Positions 44,878-54,560 of a stretch of 64,000 nucleotides of DNA are shown here, in pieces (the first letter of the stretch is position 1; every line of letters begins with the position of its first letter). Under the pieces are notes generated by a model, which did no database searches, was not told the DNA's origin, and saw only the letters and a program-made list of their open reading frames with translations. Source of the stretch: Belnapia arida (GTDB taxonomy: Bacteria; Pseudomonadota; Alphaproteobacteria; Acetobacterales; Acetobacteraceae); NCBI RefSeq assembly GCF_016773205.1, contig NZ_JAETWB010000009.1, positions 82,572-146,571 of the forward strand, given 5' to 3'. Made by a program: the position numbers and the translations under genes.

Positions 44878-46263
44878 CTACTCCGCTGCCAGCGCCTTCC
44901 CGCCCAGCTCCGCCCAGGCCGCATCCAGCCCCGCCCGGAACCGCCCGCACATCTCCCCGATCTCCTCCGCGGTGATGATGAGCGGCGGCGTGAAGGCGAT
45001 CCGGTCCCCGATGGCCCGCACGATCAGCCCCGCCGCCTGGCACTTCTCCTGCACCAGCAGCCCGACCTTGGCGGCGGGCGGGAAGGGCGCCTTCGCCTCC
45101 TTGTCCGCGACCAGCTCGACGCCGGCGATCAGCCCGACCCCCCGCACGTCGCCGACCAGCGGATGCTCCCGCATCGCCCCCAGCCCCTCAAGGAACACGG
45201 GCGAGACGGCCCTGACATGCCCGATTATGTCCCGCTCCTCGTAGATCGCCAGCGTCTCCAGCCCGACCGCGCAGGCCACCGGATGCCCGCCATAGGTGAA
45301 GCCATGCCCGAAGCTGCCATGCTTCCGGCTCCCCTCCATCAGCGCCGCATGGATCGGGTCCGAGATCAGCAGCGCCGAGAGCGGCTGGTAGCTGGCCGTC
45401 AGCTGCTTGGCCGAGACCAGCATGTCCGGCCGCATCCCATAGGTCTCGCAGCCCCAGAGATTCCCCGTCCGCCCGAAGCCGCAGATCACCTCGTCGGCGA
45501 CGAGCAGGATGTCGTGCCGCCTGAGGATCGGCTGGATCAGGTCGAAATACCCGCGCGGCGGGGTGATGGCCCCACCCCCGCCCTGCACCGGCTCGGCAAA
45601 GAGCGCGGCGATGGTCTCCCCGCCCTCCCGCTCGATCAGCGCCTCCAGCTCGGCCGCCATCCGCGCGCTGAACTGCTCCTCGCTCTCCCCCTCCTGCCCG
45701 AAGCGGTAGTAGTTCGGGTTGGAGATGTGCAGGAACCGCTCGCCCAGCGGCAGGTCGAAATCCGCCTGCATATGCGGCTGGCCCGAGAGCGAGGCCGTCG
45801 CCACCGTATTCCCGTGGTAGCCGCGCACCCGCCCGATCAGCTTCTTCTTCCCGGGCTTGCCGCGGATGTTGTTGTAGTACCAGATCAGCTTGATCGCCGC
45901 ATCGTTGGCCTCCGACCCGCTGCACTGGAACAGCACATGGCCGAGCCCCTCCGGCGCGATCGCCGCCAGCTTCTCCGCAAGCCTGACGCTCGGCTCATGC
46001 CCCTTCTGGAAGAAGGTGTGGTAGTAGGGCAGGGCCAGCATCTGCTTGTAGGCCGCCTCCGCCAGCCGCCGCTCCGAGAAGCCGAGCGAGGCGCACCACA
46101 GCCCCGCCATCGCCTCGATATACTCCCGCCCTTCGGTATCGGTGACGCGCACGCCATTCCCGCGCGCGATGAGGATGGCCCCCTCCGCCTCATGCGCCCC
46201 GAGATCGGTCTGCTGATGGACGAGATGCGCCAGGTCGGCGGCATGGAGGCTGTTCGGGCGCAT
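44878..46263 (-). CDS. Class III PLP-dependent aminotransferase
   Basis: A 461-residue omega-type aminotransferase. Family blocks are VTDTEGREYIEAMAGLWCAS, LFQCSGSEANDAAIKLIWYY and VADEVICGFGRTGNLWGCE with the PLP-aspartate. The catalytic lysine is in LVSAKQLTASYQPLSALLIS. Closest in pattern to putrescine-pyruvate, beta-alanine-pyruvate or taurine-type enzymes; the exact amine is unknown. It moves an amino group from a terminal amine to pyruvate or 2-oxoglutarate. The gene lies 217 nt after the beta-lactamase stop, probably with its own promoter, and 42 nt before the antitoxin. Confidence 0.93.
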   Translation of the reverse strand: MRPNSLHAADLAHLVHQQTDLGAHEAEGAILIARGNGVRVTDTEGREYIEAMAGLWCASLGFSERRLAEAAYKQMLALPYYHTFFQKGHEPSVRLAEKLAAIAPEGLGHVLFQCSGSEANDAAIKLIWYYNNIRGKPGKKKLIGRVRGYHGNTVATASLSGQPHMQADFDLPLGERFLHISNPNYYRFGQEGESEEQFSARMAAELEALIEREGGETIAALFAEPVQGGGGAITPPRGYFDLIQPILRRHDILLVADEVICGFGRTGNLWGCETYGMRPDMLVSAKQLTASYQPLSALLISDPIHAALMEGSRKHGSFGHGFTYGGHPVACAVGLETLAIYEERDIIGHVRAVSPVFLEGLGAMREHPLVGDVRGVGLIAGVELVADKEAKAPFPPAAKVGLLVQEKCQAAGLIVRAIGDRIAFTPPLIITAEEIGEMCGRFRAGLDAAWAELGGKALAAE

Positions 46264-46314
46264 CGGCTGGGCTCCTCAGGGCTCGCACCATCGTGCGGCG
46301 CGCGTCCCCGCCCT

Positions 46315-46327
46315 GCAAGATTCTTGC
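46315..46327. promoter_or_regulatory. Small palindrome before the aminotransferase
   Basis: GCAAGA-T-TCTTGC is a perfect 13-bp odd palindrome, 51 nt upstream of the aminotransferase ATG and next to TATAG on the minus strand. It may be an operator. The rest of the 217-nt gap is AT-richer near 46410-46450 and is otherwise unexplained. Confidence 0.35.
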
Positions 46328-46480
46328 CCCGCCGATCCCATCCCGCTATAGGAATGTCCGCCCAAGGCGAAGCCGCGCCCGAAGCCCGGCCCGGCAGTCC
46401 GCCTAAAGCCTTAAAATCCTAAATTCTCCACTTAAAACCAAACCGCCTCAACAGCTTACCCACCCTCGGGCTTCAGGATC

Positions 46481-47323
46481 TCAAACCATCCGCGCCGCAA
46501 CCCGCCCGACCTCGGCCAGCACCGCGCTCCGCTCAGCATCGCTCCCCCGCGCGCCGTCGAGATAGGCGGCGACGATGACCGGCGCCCGCCCCGGCGGCCA
46601 GACGATGGCGACATCATTGGTCGGCACCAGCGGCGCCGGCCCGGTGCCCGTCTTGTCGCCGACCCGCCACCCAGCCGGCATCCCGGCCCTGATCCGCGCA
46701 TCGCCCGTCCTGCATCCGACCAGCCACCCCGCCAGCCGCCCCCGCGAGGCCGGCGAGAGCGCCTCGCCCAGCAGCAGCCGCTGCATCGTCCCCACCATGG
46801 CGAGCGGCGTCGTCGTATCCCGCTCATCCCCGGGCGGCACCACGTTCAGCTCCGGCTCCCGCCGGTCCAGCCGCGTCACCTCGTCGCCGAGCCCCCGCAG
46901 CCAGGCGGTCAGCCCCGCCGGCCCGCCGAAGCTGTCGAGCATGAGATTGCCTGCCGTATTGTCGCTGAGCGTCACCGCCGCATCGCAGATCGCCTCCATG
47001 GTGAGGCCGCCCGCCTCCGCCCCCGGCCCGGTCACCGGCGAATAGGGCACCAGCGCCTCCCGCCCATAGGCGACGTGCCGGTCGAGCCGCTCCTCGCCCG
47101 CATCGGCTCGCGCCAGCACCCGCGCCGCAGCGAGGTGCTTGAAGGTGCTGCACAGCGCGAACCGCTCCTCCCCCCGATGCGCCAGCACCCGCCCGCTGCC
47201 GGTATCGAGGATGGCAACGCCGAGCCGCCCACCCTGCCGCGCCTCCAGCGCCGCCAGCCCCTCGGCCGCCGCGGCCGGCATCGCCAGCATCGCACCCGCC
47301 GCCAGCACCGTCCTTCGCCTCAC
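46481..47323 (-). CDS. Class A beta-lactamase
   Basis: A 280-residue serine beta-lactamase. The start MRRRTVLAAGAMLAMPAAAA looks like a Tat or Sec signal. Catalytic residues are intact: STFK at 59-62 (Ambler S70/K73), SDN at 120-122 (S130 loop), DRREPELN with E156 (E166 of the omega loop) and KTG at 224-226 (K234). Cys precedes the active serine but no partner Cys is at the 238 position, so a KPC-like disulphide is not predicted. It hydrolyses penicillins and perhaps early cephalosporins. Its ATG overlaps the leuD stop (ATGA), an odd coupling to leucine synthesis. Confidence 0.95.
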   Translation of the reverse strand: MRRRTVLAAGAMLAMPAAAAEGLAALEARQGGRLGVAILDTGSGRVLAHRGEERFALCSTFKHLAAARVLARADAGEERLDRHVAYGREALVPYSPVTGPGAEAGGLTMEAICDAAVTLSDNTAGNLMLDSFGGPAGLTAWLRGLGDEVTRLDRREPELNVVPPGDERDTTTPLAMVGTMQRLLLGEALSPASRGRLAGWLVGCRTGDARIRAGMPAGWRVGDKTGTGPAPLVPTNDVAIVWPPGRAPVIVAAYLDGARGSDAERSAVLAEVGRVAARMV

Positions 47324-47925
47324 CGCGTATTCTCCCGCCCGTAGCGCCGCTCGAAGGCCGCGATCTCATCCTCCAGCGACAAGGTCAACCCGATCTCGTC
47401 CAGCCCCTCCAGCAGGCAGTGCCGGGCGAAGGGATCGACCTCGAAGCCATGCACCGATCCATCCGGGAAGGTGACCTCCAGCGCCTGCAGGTCGACCGTG
47501 ACCTCCGCCCCCGGCGCCGCCTCCACCTGCCCGATCAGCGCCGCCACCGCCTCCGCCGGCAGCACCACCGGCAGCAGCCCGTTCTTCATCCCGTTGGTGC
47601 GGAAGATGTCGCCGAAACTGGGCGCGATGGCGCAGCGGAACCCCGCATCGAACAGCGCCCAGACCGCGCTCTCCCGCGACGACCCGCAGGCGAAGTTCCG
47701 CCCCGCCACGATGATCCGCGCCGCCCCGAACTCCTCCCGGTTCAGCGGAAAGTCGGGGTCCTGCTCCCCCGTCGCCGGCACCCGCCGCGCATCGTGGAAG
47801 AGGAACTCCCCATGATCGACCTCCCTCGGCCGGGAGAGGAAGCGCGCCGGGATGATCTGGTCGGTGTCGATATTCGGCCGCGGCAGCGCCACCGCCGCCG
47901 AGGTCAGCCGGGTGAAGGCCTCCAT
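47320..47925 (-). CDS. leuD: 3-isopropylmalate dehydratase small subunit (LeuD)
   Basis: A 201-residue small subunit. The start MEAFTRLTSAAVALPRPNID lies 1 nt after leuC. The swivel-domain motif NIDTDQIIPARFL and the ligand-binding loop GRNFACGSSRESAVWAL are intact, followed by SFGDIFRTNGMKNGLLPV. With LeuC it isomerises 2-isopropylmalate to 3-isopropylmalate. No leuB is nearby; leuB and leuA must be elsewhere, or this pair is a paralogue. The stop overlaps the beta-lactamase ATG. Confidence 0.96.
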   Translation of the reverse strand: MEAFTRLTSAAVALPRPNIDTDQIIPARFLSRPREVDHGEFLFHDARRVPATGEQDPDFPLNREEFGAARIIVAGRNFACGSSRESAVWALFDAGFRCAIAPSFGDIFRTNGMKNGLLPVVLPAEAVAALIGQVEAAPGAEVTVDLQALEVTFPDGSVHGFEVDPFARHCLLEGLDEIGLTLSLEDEIAAFERRYGRENTR

Positions 47926-47926
47926 C

Positions 47927-49342
47927 TCAGCCGCCCCCCGCCAGCAGCCGTCGCACATCGGTGAAATGTCCCGAAACCGCGGCGGCGGCCGCCATCGCCG
48001 GGCTGACCAGATGCGTCCGCGCCCCCGGCCCCTGCCGCCCCATGAAGTTCCGGTTGCTGGTGGAGGCGACGCGGCTGCCCGGCCGGGCGATGTCGCCATT
48101 CATGCCCACGCACATGGAGCAGCCCGGCTCCCGCCAGGCGAAGCCCGCGCCGCGGAAGACCTCGTGCAGCCCCTCCGCCTCGGCCTGGCGCTTCACCGCC
48201 TCGCTGCCCGCGACGACCCAGGCCTCCACCCCCTCCGCCACGCGGCGGCCACGCGCGACGGCGGCGGCGGCACGCAGATCCTCGATCCGCGAATTGGTGC
48301 AGGAGCCGATGAAGACCCGGTCCACCGCCAGCCCCTCCAACGGCATCCCCGGCGCGAGGCCCATATAGTCGAGCGTCCGCGCCATGGTCTCCCGCCGCTC
48401 CGCATCGGCCGCCGCCTCAGGACCTGGCACCGTGCCGCCGATCGGCAGCGCCTCCTCCGGGCTGTTGCCCCAGGTGACCATCGGCTCGATGGCGCCGCCA
48501 TCCAGCGTGACCTCGGCATCGAACACCGCACCCGGGTCGCTCGGCAGCGCCCGCCAGCGGGAAAGCGCCGCCTCCCAGTCCTCCGGCGCATAGGTGCGGC
48601 CGGCGAGATAGACGAAGGCCACCTCGTCCGGCGCCACCATCCCGGCCCGCCCACCCGCCTCGATCGACATGTTGCAGAGCGTCAGCCGCCCCTCCATCGA
48701 GAGGCCGGTGATGGCGCTGCCGGCATACTCGATCACATGCCCGGTCGCCCCTGCTGCGCCGATGCGGGCGATGATCGCCAGGATCACGTCCTTCGCCGAG
48801 ACGCCCTCGCCGAGCCGCCCTTCGACCGTGATCCGCATGGTCTTCGGCTTCCGCTGCCACAGCGTCTGCGTCGCCAGCACATGCGCGACCTCGGTGCTGC
48901 CGATGCCGAAGGCAAGCGCCCCGAGCGCCCCATGCGTGCTGGTATGGCTGTCGCCGCAGACGATCAGCATCCCCGGCTGGGAAAGGCCGAGCTCCGGTCC
49001 GATCACATGCACGATGCCCTGCTCCGGCCCGCCGAGGCCGAAGTGGCGGATGCCGTGCTCCTTGGCGTTGCTGGCGAGCAGCTCGATCATCTCGCGGTGG
49101 CGCGGGTCGCGGATGTCATCGAGCCGGCGGCTGTCGGTCGGGGCGTAATGGTCCGGCACGGTGAAGATGCGGTCGGGCGCGCGCGGCTTCAGCCCACGCC
49201 GGCGCAGCGCTGCGAAGGCTGCGGCGCCGCCCTCATGCACCAGGTGCCGGTCGACATAGAGCAGCGTCTGCCCGTCCTCCCGCTCCAGGACGCGATGGCG
49301 CTCCCAGATCTTCTCGAACATCGTCCTCGGCGCCTCGGACAT
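47927..49342 (-). CDS. leuC: 3-isopropylmalate dehydratase large subunit (LeuC)
   Basis: A 471-residue aconitase-superfamily enzyme. The iron-sulfur cluster cysteines are in [14 protein letters not shown] and [14 protein letters not shown]. Other blocks are [29 protein letters not shown] and [20 protein letters not shown]. It binds a [4Fe-4S] cluster and works with LeuD in leucine synthesis. The ATG at 49342 follows a GGAGGAAGC ribosome site. Divergent from the MFS gene at 49492 across 149 nt. Confidence 0.97.
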   Translation of the reverse strand: MSEAPRTMFEKIWERHRVLEREDGQTLLYVDRHLVHEGGAAAFAALRRRGLKPRAPDRIFTVPDHYAPTDSRRLDDIRDPRHREMIELLASNAKEHGIRHFGLGGPEQGIVHVIGPELGLSQPGMLIVCGDSHTSTHGALGALAFGIGSTEVAHVLATQTLWQRKPKTMRITVEGRLGEGVSAKDVILAIIARIGAAGATGHVIEYAGSAITGLSMEGRLTLCNMSIEAGGRAGMVAPDEVAFVYLAGRTYAPEDWEAALSRWRALPSDPGAVFDAEVTLDGGAIEPMVTWGNSPEEALPIGGTVPGPEAAADAERRETMARTLDYMGLAPGMPLEGLAVDRVFIGSCTNSRIEDLRAAAAVARGRRVAEGVEAWVVAGSEAVKRQAEAEGLHEVFRGAGFAWREPGCSMCVGMNGDIARPGSRVASTSNRNFMGRQGPGARTHLVSPAMAAAAAVSGHFTDVRRLLAGGG

Positions 49343-49491
49343 CGCTTCCTCCGCCTGATTTGCGCCGATCCTGCGGCGGGGGAGGGATGCGGTCCAGTAG
49401 GGTCAGGTGCGCGGAGCCGTGCCTTTCCCTCGCCGCCGATCCTGGTGATGCTGCATCGCCGCCCCATCTCGAGGGCCGAGGAAACGAGGGA

Positions 49492-50703
49492 ATGCCCGCC
49501 ATGCAGGCTGCCAGCTGGACCCGGCCCGAGCTGCGCTCGCTGACCCTCGTCTCCGGCGCGCATCTGGTGAGCCACATCCACCAGCTTGTCCTGCCGCCGC
49601 TCTTCCCCCTGCTGCGCGACAAGCTGGGCGTCTCCTTCGTCGAGCTGGCGCTGGCGCTGACGCTCTACAACATTGTCTCCGGCCTGACCCAGGCGCCGCT
49701 CGGCTATGCGGTCGACCGCTTCGGCTCCCGCCGGGTGCTGGTGGCGGGGCTCGGCCTCGGCGCCTTCTCGCTCGTCCTGCTGGCGGCGATGCCGACCTAC
49801 CCCGTCCTGCTGGTCTCGGCGGCGCTGCTCGGCCTGGCGAACGCCGTCTACCACCCGGCGGATTACGAGATCCTCGGCCGCTCGATCGGCGAGGAGCGGA
49901 TCGGCCGCGCCTTCTCCATCCATACCTTCTCCGGCTATCTCGGCGGGGCCATGGCGCCGGCGCTGATGCTCGGCCTGTCCAGCCTCGCCGGGCTCGAGGC
50001 GGCGCTCGGTGCGGCCGGGGGGCTGGCCATCCTCGCCGCCCTGCCGCTCGCCTTCGCCCGCGACGAGGCCCCCGCGCCCCGCGCCGCCACGGCCAAGGCC
50101 GCAAAGGCCCCGACGGAATCGGTGCTGACGCCGGCCGTCATCATGCTGACGGTCTTCTTCACCCTGCTCGCCCTCTCCCTCGGCGGCATCCAGAATTTCT
50201 CCGTGGTGGCGCTGGTGAACGGGCGCGGCGTCGACTTCGCCGCGGCCAATGTGGCGCTGAGCGCCTTCCTGCTGCTGAGCGCCTTCGGCGTGCTGGCGGG
50301 CGGAATCATCGCCGACCGCACCACGCGCCATGGCGATGTGGCCGCCCTCGGCTTCGGGCTGACCGGGGCGCTGATCGGCCTGGTCGGGCTGGTGCCGCTC
50401 GGGCCCGTGGTGCTGGTTGGCGTGATGGGGCTCGCGGGCTTCTTTTCCGGCATGATCATGCCCTCCCGCGACATGCTGGTGCGCGCTGCGGCGCCGCCCG
50501 GCGCGGTGGGCCGGGTCTTCGGCATCGTGACGACGGGCTTCAACATCGGCGGCGCGGTGGGGCCGATGATCTACGGCGCGCTGATGGACCATGGCCGGCC
50601 GCTGCTGGTCTTCGCCGCCTCGGTCTGCTTCATCCTGGCGACCATGGCGATGGCCTTCGTCGGCGAGCGGCGCTTCAAGCGACCGGTGCCTGCCGCCGAG
50701 TGA
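49492..50703 (+). CDS. MFS transporter
   Basis: A 403-residue polytopic membrane carrier with about 12 helices. The N-terminal half reads [20 protein letters not shown] and the signature loop [18 protein letters not shown]. Later, [17 protein letters not shown] resembles the motif of the FSR/NreB-type group (VYHPAD). The start [16 protein letters not shown] was chosen for its GAGGGA ribosome site; the longer reading upstream lacks similarity. Substrate unknown: fosmidomycin-like drugs, sugar phosphates or organic acids are possible. It precedes the Bug protein by 28 nt and may share an operon with it. Confidence 0.88.
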   Translation: MPAMQAASWTRPELRSLTLVSGAHLVSHIHQLVLPPLFPLLRDKLGVSFVELALALTLYNIVSGLTQAPLGYAVDRFGSRRVLVAGLGLGAFSLVLLAAMPTYPVLLVSAALLGLANAVYHPADYEILGRSIGEERIGRAFSIHTFSGYLGGAMAPALMLGLSSLAGLEAALGAAGGLAILAALPLAFARDEAPAPRAATAKAAKAPTESVLTPAVIMLTVFFTLLALSLGGIQNFSVVALVNGRGVDFAAANVALSAFLLLSAFGVLAGGIIADRTTRHGDVAALGFGLTGALIGLVGLVPLGPVVLVGVMGLAGFFSGMIMPSRDMLVRAAAPPGAVGRVFGIVTTGFNIGGAVGPMIYGALMDHGRPLLVFAASVCFILATMAMAFVGERRFKRPVPAAE

Positions 50704-50731
50704 GACGGGACCACCGGGAGGGAATAGGACA

Positions 50732-51715
50732 ATGAGTGGTTTCGTTTCGGTGACCCGGCGCACGGCGCTCGGGGCAGGCGTCGCCCTGCTGGCCTCGCGT
50801 GGCGCCCGGGCGGCCGGCTACCCGGACCGGCCCATCCGCATCGTCGTCCCCTACACGCCGGGCGGCACCACCGACGTCGCCGCCCGTTTCGTGGCGGAGC
50901 CGCTGTCGAAGGCGCTCGGCCAGCCGGTCGTGGTGGAGAACCGGCCAGGCGCCAACAGCATCGTCGGCGCCGGCGCGGTCGCCGCCAGCCCGCCGGATGG
51001 CTACAGCTTCGCCGTGGTGATCGGCGCGCATGCCGCCAATGCCACGCTCTACAAGGGCAAGCTGCCCTTCGACCCGGTGGCGAGCTTCGCCCCAGTCTCG
51101 CTGATGATGCTGGCGCCGCTGGTCCTCGGCGCCAATGCCAGGCTGCCCTTCACCGACCTGGCGGGGATGCTGGCCTTTGCCAAGGCGCGGCCGGGCACCC
51201 TGAATTACGGCTCGAGCGGGATCGGCGCGGCGGCTCACCTGACCATGGAAGACCTGCAGGTCCGCACCGGCATCCAGATGGTGCATGTGCCCTATCGCGG
51301 CACGGCGCCAGCGCTGCAGGACCTGATCTCCGGCAATATCGGGGTGATGTTCGACAGCTTCTCCTCGCTGCGGGCGCAGTTCGAGAGCGGCGCCGTCCGG
51401 CCGATCGGCTTCGCCAGCGCCACGCGCCCGGCCTGGGCGCCGAACATCCCGACCTTCATCGAGAGCGGGCTGCCGGACTTCGTCTCCAGCACCTGGTGCC
51501 TTTTGCTGGCCCCGGCCAGTACGCCGCGGGAGATCGTCGAGCGCGTCTCGGCCGAGGTGGCGAAGATCGTCCGCGACCCGGCCGCGACCGAGCGGCTGCG
51601 CGGCCTGGGTTTCGACGCCGTCGGCAGCAGCCCGGAGGAAGCCGGGACCTTCCTCCGCGGCGAGGTGGACCGTTGGGCCAAGGTCATCGCCGCGGCCAAC
51701 GTCACTATCGAATAG
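50732..51715 (+). CDS. Tripartite tricarboxylate transporter substrate-binding (Bug) protein, second
   Basis: A 327-residue periplasmic receptor. A Tat-like signal (VTRRTALGAGVALLASRGARA) is followed by GYPDRPIRIVVPYTPGGTTD, the family start, then ENRPGANSIVGAGAVAASPP and PYRGTAPALQDLISGNI. The ATG at 50732 has a GGGAGGGAA ribosome site. It should bind a small carboxylate. Again no TctA/TctB genes are adjacent, so it is an orphan. It differs clearly from the protein at 20051. The stop is 1 nt from the end of the facing enoyl-CoA hydratase. Confidence 0.92.
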   Translation: MSGFVSVTRRTALGAGVALLASRGARAAGYPDRPIRIVVPYTPGGTTDVAARFVAEPLSKALGQPVVVENRPGANSIVGAGAVAASPPDGYSFAVVIGAHAANATLYKGKLPFDPVASFAPVSLMMLAPLVLGANARLPFTDLAGMLAFAKARPGTLNYGSSGIGAAAHLTMEDLQVRTGIQMVHVPYRGTAPALQDLISGNIGVMFDSFSSLRAQFESGAVRPIGFASATRPAWAPNIPTFIESGLPDFVSSTWCLLLAPASTPREIVERVSAEVAKIVRDPAATERLRGLGFDAVGSSPEEAGTFLRGEVDRWAKVIAAANVTIE

Positions 51716-51716
51716 C

Positions 51717-52496
51717 CTACTGCCCGGTGAACTCCGGGCGGCGGCGGCCAAGGAAGGCGGCGACGCCCTCGGCGAAGTCCGCGGTGCCGGCCGAGGCGAG
51801 GAAGGCCGCTTCCTCGGCGGCGAGCTGCGTCGGCAGGTCCCGGCCGGGCGCTGCCCGGAGCAGGGCCTTGGCCCGGCCGAAGGCTGCCGTCGGCCCGCTG
51901 GCGAGTTCCTGCGCCAGGCTTTCGGTCGCGGTCTCCAGTTCGGCGGCCGGCACAATCCGGTTTACCAGCCCGGCGGTGAGCGCCGCCCGCCCGTCCAGCT
52001 CCTCGCCGAGCATCGCCAGGCTCATCGCCCCGCGCAGGCCGAGCAGGCGCGGCAGCATCCAGCTCCCGCCGCAATCCGGCACGGTGCCGAGCTTCAGGTA
52101 GCCCAGGGCGAAGCGCGCATCCTCCGCCGCGATCACCAGATCGGCGCCGAGGGCCAGCGACAACCCGCCGCCGGCCGCCGCGCCCTGCACGCTGGCGAGG
52201 ACGGGGACGGGGAGGGCGGCGAGGCCGGCCACCGCCTCATGCATCGGCTGCAGGATATGGCGGATCTCGGCCAATGCCTGCGGTCCCTGGAAGGCGGAGA
52301 TGTCGCCGCCCGCCATGAAGGCCCGCCCGGCGCCGCAGAGCACGACGCATCGGAGATCGGGGTCCTGCGGCAGGGCATCGACGGCTTCGCGGAAGGCCGC
52401 GGCCATGGCGGCATCGATGGCGTTCAGCCGCTCCGGCCGGTTGAAGCGGAGGCGGGTGACGGCGCCGGAGCGCTCGACGAGGAGGGGGTTCAACAT
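51717..52496 (-). CDS. Enoyl-CoA hydratase/isomerase family protein
   Basis: A 259-residue crotonase-fold protein. The oxyanion-hole segments are GAGRAFMAGGDISAFQG and VQGAAAGGGLSLALGADLVI. The active-site region reads ALGYLKLGTVPDCGGSWMLP, in which the Glu usually found in hydratase loop 1 is not obvious. It could therefore be a hydratase, an isomerase or another crotonase activity. The ATG at 52496 was preferred over a GTG at 52511. It lies downstream of rpsA beyond a strong terminator, so it is transcribed separately. The role is probably in fatty-acid or amino-acid degradation. Confidence 0.88.
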   Translation of the reverse strand: MLNPLLVERSGAVTRLRFNRPERLNAIDAAMAAAFREAVDALPQDPDLRCVVLCGAGRAFMAGGDISAFQGPQALAEIRHILQPMHEAVAGLAALPVPVLASVQGAAAGGGLSLALGADLVIAAEDARFALGYLKLGTVPDCGGSWMLPRLLGLRGAMSLAMLGEELDGRAALTAGLVNRIVPAAELETATESLAQELASGPTAAFGRAKALLRAAPGRDLPTQLAAEEAAFLASAGTADFAEGVAAFLGRRRPEFTGQ

Positions 52497-52524
52497 GGGG
52501 CGAGACTGCACCCGCCGCGCGCAT

Positions 52525-52558
52525 AAAAAAAGGCCGGCAGGGGTGCCCCCGCCGGCCT
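52525..52558 (-). terminator. Intrinsic terminator of rpsA
   Basis: On the minus strand, a stem with arms GGCCGGC/GCCGGCC extended by GGGG/CCCC and a short loop is followed by a run of seven T residues (A25-A31 on the plus strand). It lies 28 nt past the rpsA stop. This is the clearest rho-independent terminator in the window. Confidence 0.9.
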
Positions 52559-52586
52559 CGTCTGGTTTGCCCGAAGGCCCCGAGGA

Positions 52587-54305
52587 TTACTCCTCGCCAG
52601 CCATCTCGCGGCGGCGGCGGATGGCCGCGCCCAGGATGTCGCCGAGCGAGGCGCCGCTGTCGGTGGAGCCGTACTCCTTCATCGCCTCGCGCTCCTCCTC
52701 GATCTCCTTGCCCTTGATGGTCAGGGCGAGGCGGCGGGCGGCGCGGTCCACGGCGGTGACCTTGGCATCGACCTTCTCGCCCACGGCGAACTTGTCGGGG
52801 CGCTGGTCGCCGCGGTCACGCGCCAGCTCGGCGCGGCGGATGAAGCCGGTGAGAACGTCCTCGACCCGGACCTCGATGCCGTTGGCCTGCACCTGCGTGA
52901 CGATGCAGGTGACGACATCGCCCTTGCGGACCTTGTCGAGCACTTCGGCGGCCGGGTCAGCCTCGAGCTGCTTCACGCCGAGGGAGATGCGCTCCTTCTC
53001 GACATCCACATCGAGCACCTTGGCCTTGATGACCGTGCCCTTCTCGAACTTGGCCATCGCCGCCTCGCCGGCTTCCTCCCAGGAGAGGTCGGACATGTGG
53101 ACCATGCCGTCGATCTCCGGGCCGATGCCGATGAACAGGCCGAACTCGGTGATGTTGCGGATCTCGCCCTCGACCACGGAGCCCGGCGGATGGGCCTCGA
53201 GGAACAGCTCCCACGGGTTGCCCTGGGCCTGCTTCAGGCCGAGCGAGATGCGGCGCTTCGGCTCGTCCACGTCGAGGATCATCACGTCCACTTCCTGCGA
53301 AGTGGCGACGATCTTGCCCGGATGGACGTTCTTCTTCGTCCAGGACATCTCGCTGACGTGCACGAGGCCCTCGACGCCCGGCTCCAGCTCCACGAAGGCG
53401 CCGTAGTCGGTGATGTTGGTCACGCGGCCGCTGAACTTGGCGTTCACCGGGTACTTGATGGCGACGCCATCCCACGGATCGGCCATCAGCTGCTTCATGC
53501 CGAGGCTGATGCGCTGGGTCTCGCTGTTGAAGCGGATGACCTGCACCTTCACCGGCTGGCCGATGGTCAGCGCCTCGGACGGATGGTTGATCCGGCGCCA
53601 GGCGATGTCGGTGACGTGCAGCAGGCCGTCCACGCCGCCGAGGTCGACGAACGCACCGTAATCGGTGATGTTCTTGACCACGCCGTCGAGGATCATGCCC
53701 TCCTTCAGGCCCTGGATCAGCTCGCTGCGCTGCTCCGCACGGGTCTCCTCGAGGACAGCACGGCGGCTGACCACGATGTTGCCGCGGGCGCGGTCCATCT
53801 TGAGGATCTGGAAGGGCTGCGGGCTGCCCATCAGCGGCCCGACATCGCGCACCGGGCGAATATCGACCTGGGAGCCGGGGAGGAAGGCCACGGCGCCGCC
53901 GAGATCGACGGTGAAGCCGCCCTTGACGCGCCCGAAGATCACGCCGTTGACGCGCTGGTTGGCCTGGTAGGCCTTCTCGAGGTTGGTCCAGGCCTCCTCG
54001 CGGCGCGCCTTCTCGCGCGACAGCACGATGGAGCCGTCGCGGTCCTCATAGCGCTCGACGAAGAGCTCGACCACGTCGCCGGCCTGCACTTCCGGCTTCT
54101 GCCCCTGCGGAGCGAATTCCTTGAGGGGGACGCGCCCCTCGCTCTTCAGCCCGACATCGACGACGGCGAAGTCGTCATCGATGCGGATGACGCGCCCGGA
54201 GACCACCGAGCCGGCGAAGCCGGTGTCGGCGCCCAGGGTCTCGTCGAGCATTGCGGCAAAGTCTTCGATCCCCGCGTCGTGCGCGAGGGTGGTGGCGGAT
54301 GCCAT
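52587..54305 (-). CDS. rpsA: 30S ribosomal protein S1
   Basis: A 572-residue protein with six S1 (OB-fold) RNA-binding repeats, each with an IxxGxVxxxxxxGxFV-type pattern. Examples are GMILDGVVKNITDYGAFVDL, AKFSGRVTNITDYGAFVELE and VVEGEIRNITEFGLFIGIGP. The start MASATTLAHDAGIEDFAAML is chosen because upstream in-frame sequence lacks similarity. It brings mRNA to the 30S subunit. It follows cmk and aroA on the same strand, the usual alphaproteobacterial order. An unusually long 255-nt leader separates it from cmk. Confidence 0.98.
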   Translation of the reverse strand: MASATTLAHDAGIEDFAAMLDETLGADTGFAGSVVSGRVIRIDDDFAVVDVGLKSEGRVPLKEFAPQGQKPEVQAGDVVELFVERYEDRDGSIVLSREKARREEAWTNLEKAYQANQRVNGVIFGRVKGGFTVDLGGAVAFLPGSQVDIRPVRDVGPLMGSPQPFQILKMDRARGNIVVSRRAVLEETRAEQRSELIQGLKEGMILDGVVKNITDYGAFVDLGGVDGLLHVTDIAWRRINHPSEALTIGQPVKVQVIRFNSETQRISLGMKQLMADPWDGVAIKYPVNAKFSGRVTNITDYGAFVELEPGVEGLVHVSEMSWTKKNVHPGKIVATSQEVDVMILDVDEPKRRISLGLKQAQGNPWELFLEAHPPGSVVEGEIRNITEFGLFIGIGPEIDGMVHMSDLSWEEAGEAAMAKFEKGTVIKAKVLDVDVEKERISLGVKQLEADPAAEVLDKVRKGDVVTCIVTQVQANGIEVRVEDVLTGFIRRAELARDRGDQRPDKFAVGEKVDAKVTAVDRAARRLALTIKGKEIEEEREAMKEYGSTDSGASLGDILGAAIRRRREMAGEE

Positions 54306-54357
54306 GCGGTCTGTCTGTCCCGAACTGCCCGCGAGCGGCGGGCGGTGGTCCTGCGCC

Positions 54358-54374
54358 CCCGGCGGTCCGCCGGG
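54358..54374 (-). promoter_or_regulatory. Stem in the rpsA leader
   Basis: CCCGGCGG and CCGCCGGG are perfect complements separated by one base, about 53-69 nt before the rpsA ATG. They sit in the 255-nt, GC-rich leader between cmk and rpsA. S1 is known to repress its own translation through leader structure in E. coli; whether that holds here is inference. The rest of the leader shows no other clear element. Confidence 0.35.
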
Positions 54375-54560
54375 CACGGCTTGATCGAGCGCCGGGCCGT
54401 CCCTGTCGGGCGGATGGAGGCGCGTTCGACCCTGTGCCTTGGGCGGCGTATCGGCCCGCCCGGTCCCGGCCCTTGGGCTGCGGGTTGCCTCACATTGCTG
54501 TGATGCCGGACCCTCAACTGCGGGCGCCGCGGCCCTTACGGGTACGCGGACATGATTTCG

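Noticed and set aside
46481..47323. Carbapenemase because of Cys before the active serine
   Set aside because: The partner Cys at the 238 position is absent; Cys at 69 also occurs in ordinary class A enzymes.
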